Of a stretch of 64,000 nucleotides of DNA, positions 25,676 to 34,837 are shown piece by piece. This stretch comes from JBLXBZ01 sp048265185 (GTDB lineage Bacteria > Pseudomonadota > Alphaproteobacteria > Rhizobiales > Stappiaceae), in NCBI GenBank assembly GCA_048265185.1, contig JBLXBZ010000002.1, forward strand, positions 682,001 through 746,000. Direction: 5' to 3'. The notes beneath the pieces were generated by a model that was given only the letters and a program-made list of their open reading frames with translations, had not been told where the DNA came from and did not search any database. Made by a program: the position numbers and the translations under genes. Position 1 is the first letter of the stretch. Every line of letters begins with the position of its first letter.

Positions 25676-26644
25676 TCACACCTTGAGAATGCGGCCAAGA
25701 CGAACCGCCGTCATTCCCTTCGACAGCCGCCGGGAGGGCATGATCATCATCACGTTGTCTTCCGGTGTGGTCACGGGCGTCTCACCGTCATAGCCAATGA
25801 TGGTTCCTGCCTTTTCAATCACCTCCATGCCGCGATAGTCGTTTTGGAAGCGGAAATTATCGGTCTGGGCGGTCACCGGCTTGATAATTTCAACGACGCT
25901 TTGCGGTGTTGGGGCTGGACGTGCGTCCAGAAAGGTTTGACCAAAATCAGCGGCTACGGCGCCGGTGGCGCGCAGAAAGCGAATCGAGGTTTCAATGGCC
26001 ACGTCGCCGGCGTCTTTTTCCCAATGCTGGCCGCATTCAATCAACAGGGCGTTCTTGGGGCTGGCGGGATCTGAAAAGCCGTCATAGTCGCGCAAACGCT
26101 TGCCCGCCGCATGTCCTTTGTCGCACATGATCACTTCTGGAACGGATACGGCGCGGGCGAGATCCTTGCCTTTTTGCAGGGCGCCGGCGAGCATCAGGGG
26201 CGCCGTTTTATGTTGCATGGAGTGAATGTCCAGCAGCAAGTCAATGGTGTCGACGAAAGGCCTGAGAGCGCGTGCGCGGGTTCGCTCAAGCGTGACTTTA
26301 TCATCTTCCAATTTGTCCGCCTGCCACAGGCGGTTCATGTCTTCGTCAGCCCAACGCGTGGCCAGCGGGTCCGCTGGATCGAAACGGTCATATGCGTCCA
26401 AGTTGACAAAGAACAACGAGAGCTTGCCCTTGACGGGACGCACGCCCTGTTTGAACAGCCAGTCCAGCGCGATTGGCCCGCAAAGCTCGTTGCCGTGAAC
26501 GACGGCGGAAATCGCAACGTGAGGACCGGGTTCGCCGCTGTCAAACGTGGTGACGCCCTCCAGTCCAATGTTGCCTGCGCGATAAGGGGATATATCGGTT
26601 TTCTCAAGTTCGACGGCGTAACCGTCGCTTGGATGCTGTGTCAT
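25676..26644 (-). CDS. Succinylglutamate desuccinylase/aspartoacylase-family zinc hydrolase
   Basis: A 322-residue M14-like zinc deacylase. The HGNE motif (AVVHGNELCG, about residues 49-58) supplies two zinc ligands and LDIHSMQ (about 138-144) the third. Relatives remove acyl groups from amino acids: aspartoacylase, AstE, and DoeB of ectoine degradation. The frame is open upstream to 26740, which would overlap argE; ATG 26644 is preceded by GGTGA and leaves a 50-base gap. It is adjacent to argE on the same strand, probably one transcript. The acyl group and amino acid are not readable from the sequence. Confidence 0.82.
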   Translation of the reverse strand: MTQHPSDGYAVELEKTDISPYRAGNIGLEGVTTFDSGEPGPHVAISAVVHGNELCGPIALDWLFKQGVRPVKGKLSLFFVNLDAYDRFDPADPLATRWADEDMNRLWQADKLEDDKVTLERTRARALRPFVDTIDLLLDIHSMQHKTAPLMLAGALQKGKDLARAVSVPEVIMCDKGHAAGKRLRDYDGFSDPASPKNALLIECGQHWEKDAGDVAIETSIRFLRATGAVAADFGQTFLDARPAPTPQSVVEIIKPVTAQTDNFRFQNDYRGMEVIEKAGTIIGYDGETPVTTPEDNVMMIMPSRRLSKGMTAVRLGRILKV

Positions 26645-26694
26645 GTTTTCACCATTCATCTGATTAGTGGAATTGGACTTGCGGAGGGAGAGGG

Positions 26695-27849
26695 TCAGTT
26701 GGAGGCGACGTCGATAAGCTTCGTGAGGAAAGCTTCGCATTTCTCCAATTCGGAGATGTAGATATATTCGTCCGGCTTATGGGCCTGCGTTATGGAGCCG
26801 GGGCCAACGACGATGCTTTCAATGCCGCCATTGGTCTGGAACAAACCGCCTTCCGTTCCATAAGCTACTTTGGCGTGGGCGTTTTTCCCCGCAAGACGCT
26901 TGGCGAGCTGGGTGACTGGCGCTTCCGGGTCCGTGTCGAGGCCGGGAAACGTCGAAATCCATTCGAATTCCACGCCTGTCTCGGGAGCGACTTTTTGCAT
27001 GTCCGGGACCAGAACTGTCGCAGCGTAATCTTTTATTTCTGCAACTAGCGCGTCGGCGTCTTCGCTGGGCAGCACGCGGAACTCAAACAGCACTTCGCAA
27101 TAATCTGGAACGATGTTGAGGGCGGCTCCACCTGAAATGACGCCGGTGTGGGCGGTGGAGAAGGGAATGTCGAACAGCTCGTCTCTGGGGCCTGCGGCGA
27201 GTCGCTCCGCCATTTCCTTGACTTTCAGCACGAGACGCGCGCCGACGTCGATGGCGTTGACGCCTTGAGGGGCCAGTGAGGAATGGCAAGCTTTGCCTGT
27301 GATTTTCGCCTTGAGCGATCGTTTCGCTTTATGGGCGATAATCACTTCCATATTGGTTGGCTCGCCGACGAAACAGGCGAGCGGCTTAACCGCTTTTTTG
27401 TTCAGCTCATCAATCAGCCCGCGCACACCGACGCAGCCGACTTCTTCGTCGTAGGAAAAAGCGAGGTGGATGGGCTTTTTCAAGGCGGCTTTCTTGAAGT
27501 CAGGAACTTTTGCCAGGCAACAAGCGAGGAACCCCTTCATGTCGCAGGAGCCGCGACCAAAGAGCTTGCCGTCTTTCTCAATCAGGTCAAAAGGGTCGCT
27601 CGCCCACTCCTGACCGTCAACAGGCACGACGTCCGTATGACCGGAGAGAATATAGCCAGCTTCGTCAACCGGTCCGATGGTGGCGTAAAGATTGGCTTTT
27701 TCACCGGTCTCGTCATAAACGCGCTCACAGGAAACGCCTTGTTTCGACAGATAATCCTCCACCCAGTCGATGAGTGGAAGATTTGAATTACGGCTGGTGG
27801 TGTCGAAGGAAACGAGTTTTCGCAGAAGTTCGGTGGATGTCAGCGTCAT
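26695..27849 (-). CDS. argE: Acetylornithine deacetylase (ArgE-type M20 peptidase)
   Basis: A 384-residue M20 metallopeptidase of the ArgE group. The dizinc motifs are visible: SGHTDVVPVDG (first His/Asp), GRGSCDMKG (bridging Asp), and SYDEEVGCVG (catalytic Glu pair), with the dimerisation lid in the middle third. The established reaction is hydrolysis of N2-acetylornithine to ornithine and acetate, but members of this family with catabolic neighbours often act on other N-acyl amino acids. Here it lies with a second deacylase and a LysR regulator next to a peptide importer, which favours a catabolic role. Annotation as ArgE is by family resemblance. Confidence 0.85.
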   Translation of the reverse strand: MTLTSTELLRKLVSFDTTSRNSNLPLIDWVEDYLSKQGVSCERVYDETGEKANLYATIGPVDEAGYILSGHTDVVPVDGQEWASDPFDLIEKDGKLFGRGSCDMKGFLACCLAKVPDFKKAALKKPIHLAFSYDEEVGCVGVRGLIDELNKKAVKPLACFVGEPTNMEVIIAHKAKRSLKAKITGKACHSSLAPQGVNAIDVGARLVLKVKEMAERLAAGPRDELFDIPFSTAHTGVISGGAALNIVPDYCEVLFEFRVLPSEDADALVAEIKDYAATVLVPDMQKVAPETGVEFEWISTFPGLDTDPEAPVTQLAKRLAGKNAHAKVAYGTEGGLFQTNGGIESIVVGPGSITQAHKPDEYIYISELEKCEAFLTKLIDVASN

Positions 27850-27914
27850 TTTTTACTCTCGGTTCGAAATGTTATGAGACGCCGTTTGAACAAACGGCAT
27901 GGCTGAAGTGATTC

Positions 27915-28844
27915 TCAAAGTGGTTCTGAATTGGTGTCGAGCGGCGGGTTTTCTCGCGCGTATTCGACAAAGCGTTTCGCCAGGGTGGAGGTGCGGCCTG
28001 TCGGCGTGAAAAAACTTGTCGTATAGGGCACCTTGGGGTGGAATGGTCTGATGACGAGACCTGCTTGAGGTTGCAGCGTGATGGGAAACGGATTGACCAG
28101 CGCGATGCCTAATCCTTTGCGGACAAATTCGCATAATGTGTAGGAAGTTGCTGTTTCAACTACGATTTTTCTCTCTACGTTATGGGCTGTAAAAATACGG
28201 TCATAGACATTTCGCACGCTGAATCGCCGGGTTAGGGCGATAAAATTCTGTTGGTGAAAATCTTCCGGGTAGATGACGTCACGCTCGGCCAGCGGATGGC
28301 CTTCAGGAAAGAGAGCATGGCCATAAGCGCGCCGATAAGGCGTGGGCGTCAACCCGTTGTGCTCGGCGAGGCCGTCAGTGATTCCCAGATCGGCATTTTC
28401 ATTGGCGACGGCGGTGATGATGCTGGCCGAGGCGCCGATTTCGACTTGAAGCGAAACTTCAGGATAAAGCTCGAGAAAACCACGCACAAGATGGGGGAGG
28501 AGCGCTTGCGCAAGCGTGGGTGGAGCATGCAGGCGCAAGCGTGGATTTTCGCGGCTTCCCCAGTCATCCCGATCGAGACGCTTTAACGTTTCAAAAATGG
28601 GATTTGCTTGCTCGTTCAGCGCCAATCCTGCGGAAGTGGGCGTCAATCTTCCACCTGCTCGCTCGAAGAGCTGTCGTTTGGTTCTGGCTTCGATTTGGGC
28701 GATGGTTCTGCTGACTGCAGGCTGTGAGATTCCCAAATGATGCGCAGCGGCCGTGGTCTTTCCCTCTTGAATGACGGCGCGAAGAACTTCTAATTCACGA
28801 AAAGTGAAGCCGCGAGAGCCTAGTAACGGGTTGATTTTGCTCAC
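27915..28844 (-). CDS. LysR-family transcriptional regulator
   Basis: A 309-residue LTTR. The N-terminal winged helix-turn-helix spans residues 13-72 (FTFRELEVLRAVIQEGKTTA, with HHLGISQPAVSRTIAQIEA as recognition helix), followed by a periplasmic-binding-like effector domain. The start is GTG 28844 with GGGGGA upstream. It is divergent from the Dpp-type operon at 29098 and lies upstream of argE and the aspartoacylase-like gene, so it is positioned to control both. Its inducer is probably an imported substrate or its deacylated product. Confidence 0.88.
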   Translation of the reverse strand: MSKINPLLGSRGFTFRELEVLRAVIQEGKTTAAAHHLGISQPAVSRTIAQIEARTKRQLFERAGGRLTPTSAGLALNEQANPIFETLKRLDRDDWGSRENPRLRLHAPPTLAQALLPHLVRGFLELYPEVSLQVEIGASASIITAVANENADLGITDGLAEHNGLTPTPYRRAYGHALFPEGHPLAERDVIYPEDFHQQNFIALTRRFSVRNVYDRIFTAHNVERKIVVETATSYTLCEFVRKGLGIALVNPFPITLQPQAGLVIRPFHPKVPYTTSFFTPTGRTSTLAKRFVEYARENPPLDTNSEPL

Positions 28845-29021
28845 CTATATCCCCCTAAAATAGGAATATGTTTTTTGGTTATTGATTTTTATTTGTCCAT
28901 CATTAGAACGCATACTAGCATTTAGAGCAAGTCGCCAATGACTTTCGCCATTAAGTGCGAATGCAAGTAGCGCAGAATAGGAGATGCATTCTGTGTTTCA
29001 TGTTACAACAGGTCATGGCGA

Positions 29022-29037
29022 TGTGACACGGACCACA
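29022..29037. promoter_or_regulatory. CRP-like half-conserved site upstream of Dpp-type operon
   Basis: TGTGA (29022-29026), six bases, then CCACA (29033-29037) matches the CRP consensus TGTGA-N6-TCACA at nine of ten positions. It lies about 60 bases before the binding-protein start, within the LysR-divergent region. It could occur by chance. Confidence 0.3.
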
Positions 29038-29097
29038 TGCCATCGGCGTCGTTCGACGCCGCGGGTGATTTTGAAAACCGTGAGAGGGGAATATTGA

Positions 29098-30678
29098 ATG
29101 AGAACTGCTCGTACACTCTTGATGTCGGCGGCGGCTGTTTGCGCGTTGACAGGGGCGGCCTATGCTGAGGATCTGGTTATCGGCGTCGGCTCGGAAGCGA
29201 CTTCGATTGATCCGCATTTTCATAATTTGGGCCCGAACAACCAGCTTGCCTTGACGATTTTTGATCGCCTCGCAAATCCGGATGATCGGCAGAACTTCAA
29301 ACCGGCGCTGGCCGAGTCCTGGAAGCCTATCGACAACACCACTTGGGAATTCAAGCTACGTAAGGGCGTTAAATTCCACGACGGCTCCGACTTCAATGCT
29401 GATGATGTGATCTGCACATTTGAGCGCGCTCCGAATGTTCCTAACTCACCTGCAGGGTTTGGCACTTATGTGAAGGGCAAGACGTTCGAGAAAATCGACG
29501 ACTACACCGTTCACGTGAAAACAGAATCGCCATATCCGCTGATGGTCAATGACCTTGGTCAGGTGGCCATCGTCTCCAACGTTGGTGGTTGTGAAGGTTC
29601 GACGCAAGACTTCAACAGCGGCGTCGCAGCGGCTGGCACTGGCCCTTACAAATACGTCGAGTATATTCCCGGCGACCGTATCGTTCTGGCGGCCAATGAA
29701 GACTATTGGGGTGAGAAGCCGATCTGGGACAAGGTGACGATCAAGCCGATCAAATCCGCTCCATCACGCGTTGCGGCGCTGTTGTCCGGCGATGTGGACA
29801 TAATCAGTGAAACGCCCACCACTGACATTGAAACGTTGAAGTCCAAAGATGACATCAGCTTGTCGCAAGGCGTATCAAACCGCGTGATCTATCTGCATTT
29901 GGATCAGTTCCGCGAAGATTCGCCCTTTGTGCACGCAAATGGCGGCGGCGACATCAAAAACCCATTGATGGACGTTAAAGTTCGTCAGGCCATCTCCAAG
30001 GCTATCAGTCGTGACCTGATCAAGGATCGCGTCATGGAAGGTCTTGCCATTCCCGCCGGACAGCTTTTGCCGGATGGTTTCTTCGGAGTCTCAGAAAACC
30101 TGAAGCCCGAAGAATACGATGTGGAAGGCGCCAAAAAGCTGCTTGAAGAAGCTGGCTTGCCGGAAGGTTTCGAGCTCACCATTCATGGTCCTAACGACCG
30201 TTATGTGAATGACGCCAAAATCGCCGAAGCCGTCGCGCAGATGTTGACCCGCGCCGGTATCAAGACCAACGTGGAAACGCTTCCGCGGTCGGTTTACTTC
30301 AGCCGCGCCTCCGCTGGCGCGGAAGGTCTGCCTGAGTTCTCCCTTACCCTCCTTGGTTGGGGCGCTGGTTCTGGTGAAGCTTCATCGCCGCTGCGTGCTT
30401 TGATCGCAACTTTTGACAAAGACAAAGGCATGGGGAACGCCAACCGTGGTCGTTTCTCCAACGCTGAAGTCGATGCGGTGATCGAAGAAGCTCTTGCGGA
30501 AGTGAACGACGCAAAACGCGCTGGACTGCTTGCAAAGGCGACGGAGATGGCCATTGGTGAACACCAGGCGATCATCCCGATCCACTATCAGGTGAACACT
30601 TGGGCGTCCAAAGACGGCGTTGGCTACATTCCGCGGACGGATGAATACACTGTTCCGCAGAATGTCGTAAAAAAATAA
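29098..30678 (+). CDS. Peptide-type ABC substrate-binding protein (family 5)
   Basis: A 526-residue periplasmic binding protein of the DppA/OppA family. The signal peptide is residues 1-23 (cleavage after AYA), followed by EDLVIGVGSEATSIDPHFHN. The family-5 signature WEFKLRKGVKFHDGSDFNAD is clear near residues 82-101, and KVRQAISKAISRD marks the second domain. The ATG follows AGAGGGG. It is the first gene of a complete binding protein-permease-permease-ATPase-ATPase operon that ends with an N-formylglutamate amidohydrolase. A strong hairpin terminator follows at once, so it is likely made in excess over the membrane components. The ligand may be a peptide or N-acyl amino acid. Confidence 0.9.
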   Translation: MRTARTLLMSAAAVCALTGAAYAEDLVIGVGSEATSIDPHFHNLGPNNQLALTIFDRLANPDDRQNFKPALAESWKPIDNTTWEFKLRKGVKFHDGSDFNADDVICTFERAPNVPNSPAGFGTYVKGKTFEKIDDYTVHVKTESPYPLMVNDLGQVAIVSNVGGCEGSTQDFNSGVAAAGTGPYKYVEYIPGDRIVLAANEDYWGEKPIWDKVTIKPIKSAPSRVAALLSGDVDIISETPTTDIETLKSKDDISLSQGVSNRVIYLHLDQFREDSPFVHANGGGDIKNPLMDVKVRQAISKAISRDLIKDRVMEGLAIPAGQLLPDGFFGVSENLKPEEYDVEGAKKLLEEAGLPEGFELTIHGPNDRYVNDAKIAEAVAQMLTRAGIKTNVETLPRSVYFSRASAGAEGLPEFSLTLLGWGAGSGEASSPLRALIATFDKDKGMGNANRGRFSNAEVDAVIEEALAEVNDAKRAGLLAKATEMAIGEHQAIIPIHYQVNTWASKDGVGYIPRTDEYTVPQNVVKK

Positions 30679-30697
30679 AATCATAAATTTGCACGGG

Positions 30698-30740
30698 ACT
30701 GTCCGGGGCGTTGATTAGGCCCCGGACAGTTATTCTTTTT
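30698..30740 (+). terminator. Intercistronic terminator-like hairpin after the binding-protein gene
   Basis: A perfect 12-bp GC-rich stem (ACTGTCCGGGGC 30698-30709 and GCCCCGGACAGT 30719-30730), a 9-base loop, then TATTCTTTTT. It sits between the binding-protein gene and the permease gene, so it probably gives partial termination and sets high binding-protein to permease stoichiometry. Confidence 0.85.
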
Positions 30741-30903
30741 CGCGTAGACCACGATGTCGTGAGCCGATTAACGTGGCCGATCGCGTAAATGACTCCATCG
30801 CCGCATGCCCTTTTGTTTCTTGAGGGGCCGCGTATCGCTCGACCCAACGCACTTGTTTAGACAAAGAGTAATTGTCGACAAGTCCAGGCACGGGACCAGA
30901 TAC

Positions 30904-31881
30904 ATGAGTGTCTTTATTCTCCGCCGATTGATGCAAAGCTCGCTGGTCATGGTTGCCATGGCGATGCTGGTGTTTTTTGGCATTCATCTTGTCGGCGACC
31001 CCGTACAGATGTTCGTTAGTCCAGACATGGACCAGGAAGACGTCGAAAAAGTTGTTCGCGCTCTTGGTCTGGACAAATCTATTTGGGAACAGTTCTATCT
31101 GTTTCTTAAAGGCGCCGTTCAAGGTGATTTGGGAACGTCGTTCGTATTTGGCGAGCCAGCGCTCAAGCTGATCATCCAGCGCATGCCCGCCACTCTCGAA
31201 CTGGCTTTCACAGCTTTGCTGATGTCGGTTTTATTCGGCATTCCGCTTGGGCTTTATGCAGGCTTGAAGCCCGAAAGCCCCGTTTCAAAAACCATCATGG
31301 CAGGGTCCATTCTGGGCTTTTCCCTACCCACGTTTTGGGTTGGGATCATGCTGATTATGGTGTTCGCCGTGATGCTTGGATGGTTGCCGTCAACCGGACG
31401 CGGGGACACGGTTGACGTGCTGGGCGTTCCAGTGTCGTTTCTGACGCTCGATGGTTTAAAGCACTTGATCCTCCCGGCCTTTAACCTGGCCTTGCTGAAG
31501 ATTTCGCTGGTGATCCGCTTGACTCGAGCCGGCGCGCGCGAAGCCATCCATATGGATTATATCAAATTCGCACGAGCGAAAGGTCTCTCCACTCGACGGA
31601 TCATCATCGTGCATCTCTTAAAGAATATCATGATTCCAGTCGTCACGGTCATGGGGCTTGAGTTTGGATCACTGGTCGCGTTTTCGGTCGTGACCGAGAC
31701 GATTTTCGCTTGGCCTGGAATGGGCAAGTTGCTGATTCAATCGATCCAGCAACTAGATCGTCCGGTTATCGTCGCCTACCTGATGATAATCGTCTTCCTC
31801 TTCGTGGTCATTAATCTGATCGTCGATATTCTGTATTCGCTTCTGGATCCGCGCGTGCGGCTTTCCGATCGCGGCGCTTGA
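30904..31881 (+). CDS. Peptide-type ABC permease, DppB-like
   Basis: A 325-residue DppB-type permease. It begins MSVFILRRLMQSSLVMVAMA and contains the EAA loop DYIKFARAKGLSTRRIIIVH near residues 215-235 and about six helices. The frame is open back to 30805, but the conserved family N-terminus starts at ATG 30904; the ribosome site is weak (GGCACGGGACCAG). A 10-bp palindrome TTGTCGACAA lies at 30872-30881 just upstream and may be an operator or chance. It is separated from the binding-protein gene by 225 bases including a terminator-like hairpin. Confidence 0.9.
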   Translation: MSVFILRRLMQSSLVMVAMAMLVFFGIHLVGDPVQMFVSPDMDQEDVEKVVRALGLDKSIWEQFYLFLKGAVQGDLGTSFVFGEPALKLIIQRMPATLELAFTALLMSVLFGIPLGLYAGLKPESPVSKTIMAGSILGFSLPTFWVGIMLIMVFAVMLGWLPSTGRGDTVDVLGVPVSFLTLDGLKHLILPAFNLALLKISLVIRLTRAGAREAIHMDYIKFARAKGLSTRRIIIVHLLKNIMIPVVTVMGLEFGSLVAFSVVTETIFAWPGMGKLLIQSIQQLDRPVIVAYLMIIVFLFVVINLIVDILYSLLDPRVRLSDRGA

Positions 31882-31891
31882 GGAGCATCCC

Positions 31892-32815
31892 ATGACCGCA
31901 TCAAACATTCCGGTGGTGGCGGACACCACCAAACCCAGCTCCGAAGAGACGCCCTTTGGCCGTTTCGTCAAGGATTTCGTCTCAAGCCGCATAGCGGCGG
32001 CTGGATTGGTTACATTTCTATTGATTGTATGCGTGGCGGTGCTCGCGCCGTGGATCGCGCCGCAAAATCCATATGACCTTGCGCAAGTCTCCATTATGGA
32101 CGCGCGTATGCCACCTGGATCAGAATCCTTCGATGGCTATACATTTTGGCTGGGAACCGACGGCGCCGGTCGTGATTTGTTCTCTGCAATTCTTTATGGG
32201 CTGCGCATTTCGCTTTCTGTTGGCCTGATGTCCGGCGTGATCGCAATGATCGTTGGCATGATGGTGGGGTTGAGCGCGGCTTACGCCGGCGGCCGCACCG
32301 AAACGCTCATCATGCGAGTGGTGGATCTTCAGCTTTCGTTGCCCGCCGTTCTTATCGCGCTTATTCTACTCGCGGTGTTGGGCAAGGGGATCGATAAGAT
32401 CATCATCGCGTTGGTGGTGGCGCAATGGGCCTATTATGCGCGCACAATCCGCGCCTCCGCCCTGGTGGAGCGTCGCAAAGAATATGTCGAGGCCGCAGCG
32501 TGTCTTGGCATCAAACATTCGCGCATAATGTTTCGCCATATCCTGCCTAACTGCCTGCCGCCAATCATTGTGGTCGCGACCGTGCAAACCGCGCACGCCA
32601 TTGCGCTTGAAGCCACCTTGTCATTTTTGGGCGTCGGTTTGCCTGTGACGGAACCGTCGCTGGGTCTGCTGATCTCCAATGGATTTGAATATATGCTGTC
32701 AGGCAAATACTGGATTGCGGCGTTCCCAGGTGTGGCGTTGTTGATCACGATTGTTTCGATCAATCTGGTCGGGGATCAGCTCCGCGACGTTCTCAACCCG
32801 CGCCTGCAGAAGTGA
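31892..32815 (+). CDS. Peptide-type ABC permease, DppC-like
   Basis: A 307-residue DppC-type permease with a cytoplasmic N-terminus of about 30 residues, the conserved LGTDGAGRDLFSAILYGLRI stretch near residues 85-105, and an EAA loop EYVEAAACLGIKHSRIMFRH near residues 195-215. It starts 10 bases after the previous stop with GAGGAGC upstream. It forms the channel with the preceding permease. Confidence 0.92.
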   Translation: MTASNIPVVADTTKPSSEETPFGRFVKDFVSSRIAAAGLVTFLLIVCVAVLAPWIAPQNPYDLAQVSIMDARMPPGSESFDGYTFWLGTDGAGRDLFSAILYGLRISLSVGLMSGVIAMIVGMMVGLSAAYAGGRTETLIMRVVDLQLSLPAVLIALILLAVLGKGIDKIIIALVVAQWAYYARTIRASALVERRKEYVEAAACLGIKHSRIMFRHILPNCLPPIIVVATVQTAHAIALEATLSFLGVGLPVTEPSLGLLISNGFEYMLSGKYWIAAFPGVALLITIVSINLVGDQLRDVLNPRLQK

Positions 32816-32825
32816 GGAGAGGCTT

Positions 32826-33815
32826 ATGACCAATATTCCGACACTTCAGGTTACGGATCTGAAAACACATTTCTTCACCCGCGCCGGCGTCGCCAAAGCT
32901 GTGGATGGCGTTTCTTTTTCGGTCAACAAAGGCGAAGTCCTTGGTTTGGTGGGAGAGAGCGGCTCGGGTAAAACCGTTACAGGATTCTCAATCATGGGAT
33001 TGGTGGATGCGCCGGGGAAAATCGTCTCCGGCTCCATTAAGCTCAACGGCGAGGAGTTGGTGGGGAAAAGCCAAGAAGATTTGCGCAGCTATCGGGGCAA
33101 GAAGGTCGCCATGATCTTTCAGGACCCGATGATGACGCTGAATCCGGTTTTGCGTGTCGACACGCAGATGATCGAGACAATTCTCGCTCATGACGACGTG
33201 TCGAAAGAAGTGGCGCGTAATCGCAGCCGTGAGGCTTTGGTGAAGGTTGGCATTCCGGCTCCGGATGAGCGCTTGATGTCTTATCCGCATCAGTTCTCCG
33301 GCGGAATGAGGCAGCGTGTGGCTATCGCCATCGCGTTGTTGCACGAACCTGAATTGATTGTCGCCGATGAGCCTACTACGGCTTTGGACGTGACCATTCA
33401 GGCGCAAATTTTGTCGGAGATGCAAAAACTATGCGCGGAAACCGGTCTGGCCATGATTTGGGTCACCCATGATCTGGCGGTCGTTGGCGGATTGGCTGAT
33501 AAAATTGCGGTTATGTATGCCGGGCGCGTCGTTGAGGACGGGCCAATCGACAGCGTCTTGGACGCGCCTATCCATCCTTACACAAAAGGGTTGATTGGCT
33601 CGATTCCCAGTCATAACCGGCGGGGAGAGCCTTTGGCTCAGATCCCGGGAATGACGCCGTCCTTGTTGAAGTTGCCAGCTGGCTGCGCTTTCGCCGCCAG
33701 ATGCGCGCGCAGTGACGCGACTTGCGAGCAAATGCCAGAGCTTAAGTCTTATCCTGTGGGACGCAATGCACGTTGTCACCATCCTCATCTTATTGGCGCG
33801 GAGGCCGAACTGTGA
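32826..33815 (+). CDS. Peptide-type ABC ATPase, DppD-like
   Basis: A 329-residue ATPase. Walker A GESGSGKT is near residues 43-50, the Q-loop in MIFQDPMMTLNPV, the signature FSGGMRQRVAIAIAL, Walker B LIVADEPTTALDV, and the H-loop in WVTHDLA. The C-terminal oligopeptide-transporter extension carries four Cys (CAFAARCARSDATCEQMP plus a later C), typical of the DppD/OppD iron-sulfur-type motif. The ATG follows GAGGAGAGG. The stop overlaps the GTG start of the next ATPase. Confidence 0.94.
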   Translation: MTNIPTLQVTDLKTHFFTRAGVAKAVDGVSFSVNKGEVLGLVGESGSGKTVTGFSIMGLVDAPGKIVSGSIKLNGEELVGKSQEDLRSYRGKKVAMIFQDPMMTLNPVLRVDTQMIETILAHDDVSKEVARNRSREALVKVGIPAPDERLMSYPHQFSGGMRQRVAIAIALLHEPELIVADEPTTALDVTIQAQILSEMQKLCAETGLAMIWVTHDLAVVGGLADKIAVMYAGRVVEDGPIDSVLDAPIHPYTKGLIGSIPSHNRRGEPLAQIPGMTPSLLKLPAGCAFAARCARSDATCEQMPELKSYPVGRNARCHHPHLIGAEAEL

Positions 33816-34816
33816 GCACTCAGCAAGAGCCGCCTATCATTCAGCTTGAGAATGTATCCAAGCGTTTCGTCAAAAAGCTCGACGCGGCAGAGAAAATCGT
33901 CAATGTTTTTGGCGGAGATCGTGTGGAAGAAATCGTTCACGCCGTGGATAAAGTCAATCTTGGCGTCACTGAAGGCGAGGTCGTGGGGCTTGTCGGTGAA
34001 AGTGGCTGCGGCAAGTCGACCCTTGGCCGCGTCGTGGCGGGAATTCACCCCGCCACCGAGGGCAAGCTTTATTGGCGCGGGCGTGACATCACCGCGGGCG
34101 ACGTTGATTTCAAGAATTCGAAATTGAAAATCCAGATGATTTTTCAAGACCCCATGTCATCCCTTAACCCCAGAATGCGGGTGTCGGACATCGTGGGGGA
34201 GGCGCCACGCGTTCATGGATTGATTTCGGCGAAAGATCAGTCGTCCTACGTTGAGGAAACGCTGCTTAAAGTCGGGTTGGACCCTTCTTATAAAGATCGT
34301 TACCCTCATCAGTTTTCCGGTGGACAGCGTCAACGCGTAGGCATTGCGCGGGCGCTGGCGGTTAATCCTGAGTTCTTGGTCTGCGATGAATCCGTCGCTG
34401 CTCTGGATGTTTCAATCCAGGCGCAGGTGCTCAATCTGTTCATGAAGCTGCGTGAAGACTTGGGGTTAACCTATCTCTTCATCAGCCATGATCTTGGCGT
34501 GGTGGAGCATTTGTCTGACCGGGTCGTGATCATGTATCTTGGCCGGGTTGTGGAGACTGCGCCTACAGGCGAGCTGTTTGAAAAACCCAACCACCCATAT
34601 ACTCAAGCGTTGCTAGCGGAAATTCCGCGCATCGACACCCGTAAACGGGTTTTCAAACCGGTGAAAGGGGAGATCCCGTCGCCGCTCAATCCACCTTCCG
34701 GTTGTCATTTTCATCCGCGTTGCCCATTTGCAATGGAGCGCTGTCGTGTTGAGGCGCCGATGTTGAAAGAGATTGCGCCCGGACGGCATTCGTCCTGCCA
34801 TTTGAACGACGCGTGA
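33812..34816 (+). CDS. Peptide-type ABC ATPase, DppF-like
   Basis: A 334-residue ATPase partner. Walker A GESGCGKST, the Q-loop in MIFQDPMSSLNP, the signature FSGGQRQRVGIARAL and Walker B LVCDESVAALD are present. Walker B reads DES rather than the usual DEP; the catalytic Glu is retained. The C-terminal Cys motif CHFHPRCPFAMERC is intact. The start is GTG 33812, which overlaps the previous TGA and has GGAGG upstream; the frame is open to 33773 but that overlaps too far. It completes the importer. Confidence 0.92.
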   Translation: MSTQQEPPIIQLENVSKRFVKKLDAAEKIVNVFGGDRVEEIVHAVDKVNLGVTEGEVVGLVGESGCGKSTLGRVVAGIHPATEGKLYWRGRDITAGDVDFKNSKLKIQMIFQDPMSSLNPRMRVSDIVGEAPRVHGLISAKDQSSYVEETLLKVGLDPSYKDRYPHQFSGGQRQRVGIARALAVNPEFLVCDESVAALDVSIQAQVLNLFMKLREDLGLTYLFISHDLGVVEHLSDRVVIMYLGRVVETAPTGELFEKPNHPYTQALLAEIPRIDTRKRVFKPVKGEIPSPLNPPSGCHFHPRCPFAMERCRVEAPMLKEIAPGRHSSCHLNDA

Positions 34817-34837
34817 CGATTTCAAGGAGCGGTGGGA

